A program made the translations under genes and the position numbers. Source: Martensiomyces pterosporus (Eukaryota; Kickxellomycota; Kickxellomycetes; Kickxellales; Kickxellaceae). Taken from it: a DNA stretch of 26,010 bases. The notes beneath the pieces are model-generated. The model did no database searches and was not told where the DNA came from. It saw nothing but the letters and a program-made list of their open reading frames with translations. Shown piece after piece: positions 1 to 9,100 of this stretch; the stretch's first letter is position 1, and every line of letters starts with the position of its first letter. The stretch lies in contig MU604094.1 in the NCBI GenBank assembly GCA_025201845.1, positions 2,846-28,855 on the forward strand, in the 5' to 3' direction.

Positions 1-359
1 AACATGTAGCGGACAGGAAAGAGAATTTGGCCTAAATGCGCACCGAATCGTGGTGGCACTTGGTACAGGCGGTACCGTCTCATCGAGATCTTAATGCATG
101 GCAATAGCCATATGGCGATGCGAAGGAAGCGCGTCTTTGAACCGCACCCCTCGTTTAATAGTTAACTCCCACAATTATAACCGCTCATACCAACTGACCC
201 CACGAAGGGGCAAATAAATCAGTTCTCTCTCTCTCTTTGTAAGGAGCATTAACCGTGCCCAAGTAGAGACACATGAATACATCCCAGGGCTTGCTTTCTC
301 TTGGTTGTTCTTTAGTTTCACAAACATTCAAATCGCTGATTATTCTCAATACATTCGCT
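1..359. other. Intergenic, no gene seen
   Basis: No coding region, RNA gene or transposon end can be supported here. A short CT microsatellite lies near 222-236. The minus-strand frame at 360-791 stops at the right edge of this stretch. Confidence 0.5.
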
Positions 360-791
360 TCACCCCTTGCTTTGCTCGCACAGACAACAGTCCGAACGCT
401 TGGTACCGAGCAGATTGATACTCATGCGCTTTGACTGGAACTTGGGGTTTAAGCAGGTGCATGAGCTTTCGCTTAGAGACTTGGTGTTGGGAGCCATGAT
501 GCCTGCTTTTATGAAGCCAACCAGCTCAGTAGAGACATTGTCGTAGTCCAGCCCCGTAGTAGTGTGGATTTGGCGGTACGTAAGCGTTGGTCCCTTTGGT
601 GAGTTATATCCTTCGCCAGGACCAGACTCCTCAGTATATAGCCCAGGGATGGTCGCCTGGTAGGTGTTCAGAATGAGTATATAACCAGGTTTGGCTGCTG
701 CACCCGTCGCATGTGGGAAAAAGAACTTGGGTTCTACGTACGACTGGTTCCAGAGCCAGTGCAGCTTGTGTCTCTCACCAGCTGCTGGCAC
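360..791 (-). other. Orphan reading frame, possible exon or gene remnant
   Basis: This is an open frame of about 143 codons that ends in TGA at 360-362. An in-frame TGA lies directly upstream of 791, and the first codon there is GTG, so it has no ATG near its 5' end. It therefore cannot be a simple single-exon fungal gene. AG dinucleotides inside 780-800 on the minus strand (CCAG, CAGCAG) could be splice acceptors, which would make it the last exon of a spliced gene. I could not find a convincing upstream exon. The translation is mixed in composition, with aromatic and Gly/Pro-rich segments (KFFFPHATG, GLYTEESGPGEG), and is not low-complexity. I do not recognise the family. A decayed gene fragment or a chance open frame are both possible. 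Confidence 0.25.
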
Positions 792-1104
792 TCAATGCAG
801 GTCTCTGCCGATGGCCAGGGCATGCTGCACTCATCCAGAGCTGGATATTTTTGAAATTGTGCATGGACACAAGCTAAGACAAGCAGTTGGCATGTGGAAG
901 CTGTCTCGTCGCATTCTGGCGCTTGCGCTTTCAGTCAGCGCAATGAAAGCTCATGGCGAGGAGATTGGTTGAGGCTACTGGGGGTGTAGAACCGCTGCTT
1001 GACAGTGTGGCATGTCGAGGCTTAGTCTTTGACTGCCTCATCTGAGTATTTAACTTGCCCTCAACCCAGTTCAATCTCTCCCCTTTTTCTCCTTACCTTT
1101 CATC

Positions 1105-1195
1105 TAGTCTTTAGTCTTTAGTCTTCACCCACCCAGTCTTCAGTTTTCACCCACTTCAGTCTTCAGTCTTCAGTCTTCATAAAGCCTTCAGTCTA
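1105..1195. repeat. AGTCTTC-type minisatellite
   Basis: The 7-bp unit AGTCTTC/AGTCTTT recurs many times. It is interrupted twice by TCACCCAC, giving a higher-order period of about 21 bp in the middle. A related AGTCTTTG also occurs near 1024. The array is imperfect and lies in non-coding DNA. Confidence 0.7.
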
Positions 1196-1203
1196 CACAC
1201 CAC

Positions 1204-1240
1204 ACAACACAAGCTAGACTATGCAAGTGAGAGTGTTGGG
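1204..1240. repeat. 37-bp dispersed repeat, copy 1
   Basis: It matches 4067-4103 at 32 of 37 positions in the same orientation. Both copies end in GAGAGTGTTGGG, and a weaker match (TTCAG...ACACCA) extends to the left. Each copy lies downstream of a minus-strand F-box-like gene, so it may be a leftover of tandem duplication. Confidence 0.65.
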
Positions 1241-1387
1241 AGTTGATGATGGAGCCGATGTATTTTCCAATAAACCTAACTAAGAGCCAAGAAACTAGAA
1301 GAGTCCCCATATCGGGGTCGGCTAAGGAGCACAAGAAACCATGTCGCTGGAACGACAGGATACTAAGCAGACATATGCTGTCCCGCT

Positions 1388-1408
1388 CGGGTGTCCGGAG
1401 GACACCTG
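1388..1408. repeat. Hairpin with 7-bp perfect arms
   Basis: GGTGTCC at 1390-1396 and GGACACC at 1400-1406 are perfect inverted arms around a GGA loop. One wobble pair and one C-G pair extend the stem outward. No gene is close enough to assign it a role. Confidence 0.45.
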
Positions 1409-1663
1409 TGAGAGATAGCCACTGCATATGAATACCCATGCCATCCGGGAGGGCCCGTGAATAAAGTACCTAGGCACTGTTGTTGCTCCTTGTTGCCGGC
1501 CTCGCAACATGGACCTGCAAAACTCCTTGAACTCTAGACTGCGGTTGGCGAAAGTTCTTCTGAAACTTGGTACCCCGTCTGCTGTGGCTATCAGGGTGGC
1601 ATTTATGTAAGTCTCTGCCCAGGCCTAGCAGGCAATCTCGACAACAGGAGGAAAGGGGTCAAG

Positions 1664-3334
1664 TCACGAAGAGTACCTGAACCATGGGATCGAAGAGCGT
1701 TGGGTGGCTTTAGCATTCACGAGCCCATCGTTCATGTATGGAGACCCTGACATCTCCTCAAGGAATTTGCCTAGCATTGCTTCGTAGAATGCCACATCGC
1801 CTTCTTTATCCACACACAGAGTCATGTTTTCGAGCGCAGGGAGGTGCAGTGCAAGCTTGAATGCATACCATGCTGTGTAGCAACGGCGCTCCCTGGAGGT
1901 GTACACATAGCAAGTGAAACGACGCAGGGTGCTGCTCGCGGGCGGACAACCAGCCTGAGGTAGCTGAAGCTCATCGACGTCTTCGGCTGTATCCCCTCGC
2001 CTAAAATCATACCCGTAGATATAGGCATAATTGACATCTAGCTCCAGCTTGATAAGGTGCTTCAGGTTGCCGAGGAGTCGGAGCATTGACTTGAAATCGA
2101 CCTCCATACCGAGGCACAGCGAGCGCAGATTGACGCACCCAATATCCGGTGGCACCTGGAAGAGTGTATCACGCGCTCTTGACCTGAATGCCATCCTCTG
2201 TATGTTCGTCTTCGCGTGCAGCAGGCTGGTAAACGCAGAATTGTACAGATCCACAGAACCAGTTTTTTCTTCGTCTATGTTCCGAAAATGAGTGATGAAC
2301 TCGACCGTTTCCAGGCTTTTGAACAGCTCGGCATCGAAATCAAAGTACACCCCGGCATTTTCCACGTACAGTGACACCAGGCTATTGTGGCACTGGGTGT
2401 GAGAGATAAAGTCATGAAAATCGTACACCATATTTGTGCACCTGAGAGTACGAAGAACCGGGAACAAAGGCACTTGACAGCCTGGCTCGCCACTAGCACC
2501 TCCAGCTGCCCACACCGACCTTTTTGTCAGCTCATCGTTTGTAGCATCTTGCAAGTGAGGCGGCAAGTCACCATTTTGTTCCCAATATAGTGGGTTTTCA
2601 AACCGAATGTCTAGGCGCTTGAGCCTCGCAAACACTACGGTCTGGCTTTCTTGACCGTCATAGAATATGTTCCATACGTTTTCAGGATTAACGTAGCCAA
2701 GCGTAAGATCGACCAAAGTAGGTGCGAAAAGCTGTGGCAAGCGGTTGGCGTCGATGCCTTGGCTGGTACAGTCCAGATAAAGCGACGTGAGCTGGGTCAA
2801 GAAACTCACTGAGGGTGGAGTGTAGGCAAGCGGCGTGATGCCGGAAGATACTTTGCAAGTAACGGGAGGTGCTTGGCGCAGCTTAGGGAGGACCTTATTA
2901 AGTTGCATGATGGTCCCATTGTCCGAGCAAGAAAACGAGTCCTCAGTGTCCCAACACTCATGTATGTGGATGTAGGCGTACGAGCGCAGATTTTGCCATT
3001 TGGTCTCGTTTCCCGCATCCACGTCATCTCGCACCGCCCTGACCATATCATCCAGAGTTGTGCATTTAGTTACAAACAGCAACACGCGCTGCGCATATTC
3101 TGAGCACCCTGCCGAGTTTGTAAGGGTAGCGTTGTAGCCAGGGTCATCACTAAAACCTGTAAACTCGAATACCAGGTCCCTGTAGAGAAAGGGTAGCAGG
3201 GACTGGCGCAGACTCGTATTGACGCCTGCCACAGGCAGCAGCTTGCAGAATTCATGCTCATACCAAAGCTTCTGCTTGAGCAACTGAACAACTGCGAGCA
3301 ATATCTCCAAAGGTAAGTCGTCCAATAAAGCCAT
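1664..3334 (-). CDS. F-box-like, leucine-rich-repeat-like protein
   Basis: This is an uninterrupted frame of 556 residues from ATG at 3334 to TGA at 1664-1666. The frame stays open upstream, but I chose this start because the F-box-like sequence begins there: residues 2-12 (ALLDDLPLEIL) fit the L-P-x-E-I-L core of an F-box, and VNTSLRQSLLPFLYRDL fits its C-terminal part. The rest has irregular hydrophobic repeats with short LTSLYLD and LRSLCLG strands, as in degenerate leucine-rich repeats. F-box proteins generally tether substrates to SCF ubiquitin ligases through Skp1; the substrate here is unknown. A second family member lies in tandem upstream (4191-5031). The family assignment comes from motif and architecture only. 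An intron near the 3' end (CAG/GTACTC) is possible but not needed. Confidence 0.7.
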   Translation of the reverse strand: MALLDDLPLEILLAVVQLLKQKLWYEHEFCKLLPVAGVNTSLRQSLLPFLYRDLVFEFTGFSDDPGYNATLTNSAGCSEYAQRVLLFVTKCTTLDDMVRAVRDDVDAGNETKWQNLRSYAYIHIHECWDTEDSFSCSDNGTIMQLNKVLPKLRQAPPVTCKVSSGITPLAYTPPSVSFLTQLTSLYLDCTSQGIDANRLPQLFAPTLVDLTLGYVNPENVWNIFYDGQESQTVVFARLKRLDIRFENPLYWEQNGDLPPHLQDATNDELTKRSVWAAGGASGEPGCQVPLFPVLRTLRCTNMVYDFHDFISHTQCHNSLVSLYVENAGVYFDFDAELFKSLETVEFITHFRNIDEEKTGSVDLYNSAFTSLLHAKTNIQRMAFRSRARDTLFQVPPDIGCVNLRSLCLGMEVDFKSMLRLLGNLKHLIKLELDVNYAYIYGYDFRRGDTAEDVDELQLPQAGCPPASSTLRRFTCYVYTSRERRCYTAWYAFKLALHLPALENMTLCVDKEGDVAFYEAMLGKFLEEMSGSPYMNDGLVNAKATQRSSIPWFRYSS

Positions 3335-3790
3335 GCTGAGAGCGTTGAGAAAAGTAAGAACGCAAGGGTAGGAAGTGGAGACAAAACGCAGGTTGCAGTG
3401 TTGCACCGCTTTAATGCAGCACTGACAACAGTGCAGGCACAGCAACAGCAGAAACCAACGCAATGCCTTATTGATCGGCGCAGCACAGATCGGCTCGCCT
3501 TGCCTGTTTTGCTGCTTCCACCTGAGCCACACTTCACAGAAGGCAAACCGGAGTCAGTGCTGGGTGGTGTGTTGCTGCTCACTGCTGCTCCAGCCGGTGC
3601 ACCGAGGCTGTGGGTGTGTGCTGCAACCACCAGCACTGTGCCTGCTGCCACCGAAAGCGCTGCTGCCTGTGCCCAAGGGTGCTGCTGCCCTCCACAAGTG
3701 CCTCTGCCACTCCCCACAAACTCACCAGCTCTGTGCGCAACGCCGCTTGGTCGACTGCTCTGAATTGCCAAGCGTGCTCCGAATGAGCCA

Positions 3791-3897
3791 AAAGCAGCAT
3801 AAACAAGAGAGCAAGGAGAGAGCAAACTCAAAGCGGGGAGAGAGGAGCGAGGAGAAGAGAGCAGCAAGAGAGAGAGAGAGAGAAAGGTGTGGTTGCG
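3791..3897. repeat. Purine-rich tract with (AG)8 core
   Basis: The plus strand is almost all A and G, with eight AG units at 3867-3882. It lies about 460-560 bp upstream of the F-box-like start at 3334 and could be part of its promoter. Confidence 0.5.
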
Positions 3898-4066
3898 TGG
3901 TGGAGAACAGCAAACGTATGAAAGGAGCAGCGGTGCTTTCCTCCTGCCCATGCACCACAGTGTGCTTGTCATCAAACTTGTCAACACAGAATGATGTGTG
4001 CATGGAATGGTGGAGTGCAGATAGCACAGATTCACTGTCATCCGCCAGAGTGCGGTTCAGACACCA

Positions 4067-4103
4067 ACAACACAAGTCAGACCATGTAAATGAGAGTGTT
4101 GGG
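4067..4103. repeat. 37-bp dispersed repeat, copy 2
   Basis: This is the partner of 1204-1240, with 32 of 37 identical positions and the same orientation. It lies just 3' of the broken F-box-like gene. Confidence 0.65.
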
Positions 4104-4190
4104 TGTTTTATTTTATCAGATGAAATGCAGAGAAAAGTGAAAGAGAGAAAATGGAGGTGAAGGACTAAAATGAAACATGATGGTTGATTA

Positions 4191-5031
4191 TCAGTTACAC
4201 CACCAAGCTGTACTACTTACTTTAATATTGCGTAGATGGGGAAACGCATTGGCATGGTGAGCGGCAAACTCCTCGATATCAGAGACATGCATGTCAGGCA
4301 CATTAACCTCGTCTAGCGAATGAACAAGAATGGTCAAGTAGCGCATAACATCCAGACTGGGCACTAGTGGCAATTGGAGATCCGAATAAATCCTAAGGCT
4401 CTTGACATTAGAAACAATTGACGGTATTTGTGTCGTATTTCCTTTGAGAATTGCGTGTAGATTTGTACCAGCTTTGTCGAAATCGTCGACAACATTTTCA
4501 ACCTCAAGGTTGTGTAGCTTTGGCAGTTGAGTAATGACTTGAATAATCGAAGCAAGATGTACGTTTGCTTCGAGATATACATACTCCAGGTTTGTCCATT
4601 CAATTGTACTGGGTATAGGCAAAGGCACGCTGCTCTGATACATGCCTAATCTAGTTGTTCCTTTTGATTCATACTCATAAGTATTCACAAGCTTTCCTCT
4701 TCTAATTGACGACACCGGCATCCGCCAGTTCGATCATTATTAATAGCCTAATTGTGCTGCTGAACCGCTGCGAGACAACAAAGTTGATGTTTGACTTCCA
4801 CTCATACTGAAGCTGTTTGGTCTTGCTACCCTTATCTGTTTTTTTGATGTGGTATTCGAGGTATGCTGTATGATAGACATATGGAAGCATCCACTCCCTC
4901 CAAGCATGACATACTGCAGCGGGAGGTAGCAGCAGCTTAAACCCTTGGATACTATCATACCTTACCCTATCATAAAAGCATGCCAGCACCTTTTGTAGTA
5001 TGTTCAAGTGCAGGTCCTTTATGTGCGCCAT
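4191..5031 (-). pseudogene. F-box-like gene broken by a frameshift
   Basis: The first part runs from ATG at 5031 to TAG at 4702-4704 (109 residues). It begins MAHIKDLHLNILQKVL and includes VCHAWREWMLPYVYHTAYLEY, an F-box-like N-terminus related in style to the neighbour at 1664-3334. The protein-like sequence then continues in another frame, which is open from just upstream of 4721 to TAA at 4191. That part has leucine-rich-repeat-like strands (LEYVYLEANVHL, LHNLEVENV, VKSLRIYSDL). The frame change must fall at about 4704-4735, because each frame is blocked by a stop on the far side. No plausible intron fits there. A GTAAGT donor at 4220-4215 and a TTTTAG acceptor ending at 4165 could remove the last residues and add a short exon ending at 4108. 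A sequencing error is the alternative to true decay. Confidence 0.6.
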
Positions 5032-5284
5032 CTTGAGAAAATAGAGCAATGGAAAGGTGTAGTGGCTGAAGGGTGAGCGGAGGAGAAAGGTGAGTAACGG
5101 GTGTTTCTGTTTGGCTGGTTGTCGAAATGGCAGACTCTACACAGCATCAACCACAGAAACAACAGCTGCATTAAGGTTGCATCCTCCTTGGACAAAAATA
5201 GAAGCGTCTATTCCTAAAAATAAAATAGAAAGCCAGGCGCCATCCCGCACACCCGACCTCTGGTAAAAAAAAAAAAAAGCACGA
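5032..5284. other. Short intergenic region with A14 run
   Basis: This is the 3' flank of the NME6-like gene and the 5' flank of the broken F-box-like gene. A run of 14 A on the plus strand (5265-5278) reads as T14 six bases after the NME6-like stop codon. Confidence 0.5.
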
Positions 5285-5842
5285 TTATTCGCTGTTCCCA
5301 GCTCTCCCTTCCATCAACTCGCGGTACACCCGGCTTCCAAACACAAATGACAGCTCTTTCTCCGCCGACTCCATCGAGTCCGACCCATGGAACGAGTTCC
5401 TCGTGTCAGTCAGCCCGTACCTGGCGCGCAGCGTTGTCGGTTTCAGGACACGCATTCTGACCGGGTGTGTGGCACCCAGCATCTCCCGCCACTGCGCGAT
5501 AGCACGGGGACCACGCAGCGCCATGGCTTCGATGGGGCCCGAGGTCATGTAGCCTACTAGGCGGTTGAAGAAGAAGCGGCCGCGGTGCTCGTCGTAGAAG
5601 CGCTCTGCCTCCTTGCGGGTCCAGAATATTTGCTTGCGGTGAGCGATTTCCATGCCGGCGGTGCTCTGGATCTCGCGGATGATCCTGTCAACCGATTCTG
5701 CGTTGGCTAGGAGGTCGGGCTTGAGAAGCGCCAATGTCAGCTGCACATCCTGGCTGTTTGCAGTGGCTGCTGATAGAACGCGGCAGTGGGTCCTGCCGAC
5801 ATTTATGCAAGCGCCTTGTAAGCGTGTCACGACTCGATTCAT
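5285..5842 (-). CDS. NME6: NME6-type nucleoside diphosphate kinase, probably mitochondrial
   Basis: The 185-residue protein has one NDK domain from about residue 34 to 170. Family landmarks are visible: LTLALLKPD with the nucleotide-binding Lys41, a TSGPIEAM segment, GLTDTRNSFHGSDS with the phosphate-accepting His152, and the SA/E-L helix after it. The group II NME6 pattern (RFYDEHRGRFFFNRLV) fits better than canonical group I NDKs. NDKs transfer phosphate between nucleoside tri- and diphosphates; human NME6 is reported as mitochondrial with weak NDK activity. Residues 1-28 are rich in Arg and Val, hydroxylated and nearly free of acids, so a mitochondrial presequence is likely. I chose ATG 5842 because the frame upstream is low-complexity (a poly-Tyr run from a TAG repeat). 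The gene lies 348 bp downstream of the flippase stop. Confidence 0.88.
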   Translation of the reverse strand: MNRVVTRLQGACINVGRTHCRVLSAATANSQDVQLTLALLKPDLLANAESVDRIIREIQSTAGMEIAHRKQIFWTRKEAERFYDEHRGRFFFNRLVGYMTSGPIEAMALRGPRAIAQWREMLGATHPVRMRVLKPTTLRARYGLTDTRNSFHGSDSMESAEKELSFVFGSRVYRELMEGRAGNSE

Positions 5843-6190
5843 CGCTGGTGCTGTGAATGAAAAGGAGGGGCTGTCAAGTGCAAATCGGCTGGACCAAGCA
5901 GCCGGCGCCTCTCTGTGGCTGTTGTCGCCCGCTGGACCCGGCAGCAGTCTCTTGTGGGGACTGTGGCTGGCCAAAGCAGCCAATACAGAGCGCTCATCGG
6001 CGATGCTTTGAAAAGCGGTAGAATTTTTAGGGCAGCAAAAGAAGCTCCCCATTCGCAAAAGAGAGAAAGAAAAGAACAAGAAGCCGGCGAAATGAAAAAC
6101 CGAAACGAAATGTAGGACGTACAATACACAAGCATAATAGTAGTAGTAGTAGTAGTAGCAATAGCAATGGCACAAGGAGCAACGCCCCTC
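5843..6190. other. Flippase 3' flank and NME6-like 5' flank
   Basis: It separates two minus-strand genes. It holds (TAG)7 at 6138-6158. The minus-strand frame is open through it but encodes low-complexity sequence that does not resemble either neighbour. Confidence 0.5.
6138..6158. repeat. (TAG)7 trinucleotide repeat
   Basis: Seven perfect TAG units on the plus strand, 33 bp downstream of the flippase stop codon on the minus strand, probably in its 3' UTR. Confidence 0.75.
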
Positions 6191-9100
6191 CTAGTTGATG
6201 TGCGAGTGCTCCCTGCGGCGGCCCCTCGACTCCCACAGCCCCTTGGCAGCCAGCCACGCCCTCCTCTCTCTCCTGTGCCTCCTGTGCTCCCTCTTCCTCT
6301 CAAACGCCACCCACGACATAATCCTGTGCTCGACAGGATCCCTAATCGTGTAGACAATAAGTATGAGCACGTTGAGGCAGAGGGCGACGGCCACAAAGAT
6401 GATCCACTGGAACCAGAACGTGCCCTTCTTCGCCAGCGCCCTGAACACGCCCAGCACATAGTACCCGTCCGCAGGCGACCGATGGTACACGTGGTTGAGC
6501 ACGCCGTTCCAGCCAAACCACAGCGCCAGGGTGAGGACCACGCTAATGTGCGAGAACACCACCCACCTGCGCACATCCACATAGGCGATCTTGAACGTCA
6601 CTATGAGGACCATGATGCCGTAGACGACAAAGCCTGTGATGTACAGGTCGTTCGACGACGCCTCGCGGCCAAGGAACAGGTTGGTGGCGAACGGGAAGTA
6701 CGCGGCGATTATCGAGTGCAGGATGCCGATGACCACCACGCGGCGGATGAACAGCGGAACGGTGAACAGGTGGTTGCGCGGCCCCATGTCGCGGTAGAGC
6801 TCGGGGTACGCCAGCAGCGTGTCGGGGAGCAGGTCCTGCTCGAAGATGCCGACGACCAGGACGGGCAGGATGGAGAAGAGGGTGTTGTACATCGACAGGG
6901 TCCAGGTCTCAAAGACCGAGGTGCCGCTGAAGCCCGTGTAGAACTGGAAGATGAGCTGGGTGGTGTAGAACGCCATGCACTTGTAGAACGTGCCCATGAT
7001 AAACATCGACACGCGCACATAGCTCCACCGCCCATGCACCAGAAGCAGCTTCTGGAGGAACCTGAACTGCCCTATCGAAAAGTCGGCCGCCCTGCTGGCC
7101 TGCAGCCCCTCCTGTCCCGCGATGCCAATGCCCACATGGGCCTCCTGGATCATGGCAATGTCGTTGCCGCCGTCGCCAATCGCCAGCGTCACCGCGTAGT
7201 TGTCGTTGTTGTGAGTGAGCAGGTCCACCAGGGGGTTCCAGTGCTTCTGCTTCTTCTCGCCCGTGCCGCCCTCGCACCGCACGCGCATGTTGTGCACAAC
7301 GAGCGCCTTTTGCGACGGCGACACGCGAGAGCAGATGACGGCGTCGCACAGGGTGCCGAGCGAAAGGAACTTGTCCAACAGGCCCTGCGGCTGGTACTGC
7401 TCCAGAGCCGCCAGCGTTTCGCCGTCGATGACCACGGCAAGCGACGCACCATCAGAGATTTTGCCGCCAGACAGAGCGCCGTCCTTGCTACCCATCGGTG
7501 GGTCGTTCTCGGGAACCCCGCCGCCATTGGCCTCCGTGGCGTCGCTGGCGCGCTCCGACGACGCCGACGAGGACGTCAGCAGCCGCTGGCGCTGCTGCTC
7601 CTGCGACACGGTGGTGGTGGCTGCCGAGACTGCGCGCTCTCTCCTGCTGCTGGCACTCAGCATAGGCTGCGATATCCCGCGGCTACGGCTCTGTGGCACC
7701 GTGCCTGCTTCGTCGCTGTCGCGATCAGTAGCCTCGTCGTCAAACACCGCAAGCGTGGCAGGCGTCTCAGTATGCAGCTCGCTGGGCAGGCGCGGAGTCC
7801 CAGGCACCGTGTCGTCTGCCCACCCAATCTCCGTCGCCTGGCCAATGGGCATGTCCAGGTAGTCCGTGGGCTTGGTGTTCGACGTCTGCCACAGCGGAGG
7901 CTGCAGAGTGCCGTGGCCAGCGTCGCCAACCGATGGGCCGGCAGTGTCCTCTGCCGCCCTGTGGCGCGAATCCTTGCCGTGCCTCCTAACCAGCCGCTGC
8001 GGATTGAGCTTGTTGCCGAACTTCTTCATCCCACGCATAAGCTTCTCCATCTTCGAGCGCCTCTCGAACCGCTCGTCAACCGACATGGACATGCTCTGCA
8101 CCGCCAGCAGCGCCTGCGAAATGATTTTGTCAAGGGCCTCGTAATCGGTGGTGGACTGCAGCACCAGCAGGACCATCTTGTCCTTGCTTTCCTCCAGATC
8201 CGCCGGGTCCAGCTTGGTCATTTCGACAACCTCCGTATCGATCAGCCTGCAAGACTTGGCAATGTTGATCGCGGTTTCCACCTTGTCGCCAGTGAGCATC
8301 CACACGCGGATGCCCGCGCGCCGCAGCTTGAAGATGGTCTCGGGCACTCCGGCTTGCAGCCGGTCCTCGATGGCCGAGATGCCTGTGAGGAGCAGGTCGC
8401 CCTCGATTTCCTCGCAGACAGCCTCAATCTGCTTCTGCCTGTTGGCCAGCGCCGTGGTGGCTGCCACATACCGCTGGTGCCACGCCTCGTAGATATGCGG
8501 GGGGATATCCTTGTGCGCATATGCCAGCGTGCGCAGGCCCTCCGTGGAGAACTGGTGCAGGGCCTCAAGGGCACGGCCGCGCGCCCACTCCTCCTCCTCG
8601 CGGGTGGGCGCCTCAAACGAGTTGGGCACCTCCAGCTGGCCCTGCGCGTCAACCATGCTGCTGGCCTCGCTCAGAAGACTCAGCTGCGCGTCGCTGACCG
8701 CGCGCCTGTGGCTCGGGGTGCCTCGCTGGGGCGTGCTGGCAGCTGTCATTTTCTTCGCGCCATCGTCCTCGCTGTCATCGCTGGCGCCATCAAAGTCATC
8801 GAACAGACCCAAGGGCATGCGCAACCTGTGTGACTCGCCAGGACCAGCGTTTGAGGCGCCATCTCCGCTGGCGAACCACGACCCATCGCCCAGCCGAGAT
8901 GCCGTCCTAGCCGGGTACGCAATGCCAGGCGTCAATGACGACGGCCCCGTGGTGCGGCCAGCAAAGATGTCTGCCGACTCCATGTTGCTGCTGCTGGCCA
9001 TCGACGAGTTGCGCGAGTGCAAGTACGCCGCGCTGGGCCGCGACAGCGTGCGCCTGAGCGGCACCCCCTCAGCTGCCGCTGGCTTTGGCTTGAACGACGT

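Larger units (their letters stand above)
792..1663. other. Gene-poor stretch with short repeats
   Basis: No gene can be supported. The stretch holds the AGTCTTC-type minisatellite at 1105-1195, one copy of the 37-bp repeat at 1204-1240 and a perfect 7-bp hairpin at 1390-1406. It is the 3' flank of the minus-strand F-box-like gene that ends at 1664. Confidence 0.5.
3335..4107. other. Intergenic region between two F-box-like genes
   Basis: This is the 5' flank of the gene starting at 3334 and the 3' flank of the broken gene at 4191-5031. It is rich in CTG/CAG triplets at 3400-3700 and has a purine tract at 3791-3897. Open frames on both strands here look like composition artefacts. The 37-bp repeat copy 2 sits at 4067-4103. 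Confidence 0.5.

Noticed and set aside
3867..3882. (AG)8 as a possible transposon or CRISPR-like repeat
   Set aside because: It is a simple dinucleotide microsatellite within a purine tract, with no spacers or terminal repeats.
3070..4041. Minus-strand frame of 323 codons upstream of the first F-box-like gene
   Set aside because: It is Leu/Ser/Cys low-complexity sequence arising from the purine tract and CTG-rich DNA, and it overlaps the F-box-like gene in another frame.
5843..6175. N-terminal extension of the NME6-like kinase (poly-Tyr segment)
   Set aside because: The frame is open by chance through a (TAG)7 repeat read on the other strand. The presequence and NDK domain begin at the ATG at 5842.
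6167..8833. Plus-strand open frame of 888 codons opposite the flippase
   Set aside because: It lies fully antisense to a frame with complete P4-ATPase motifs. Its translation is rich in His, Arg, Gln and Val with no domain, as expected of a shadow of GC-rich coding DNA.
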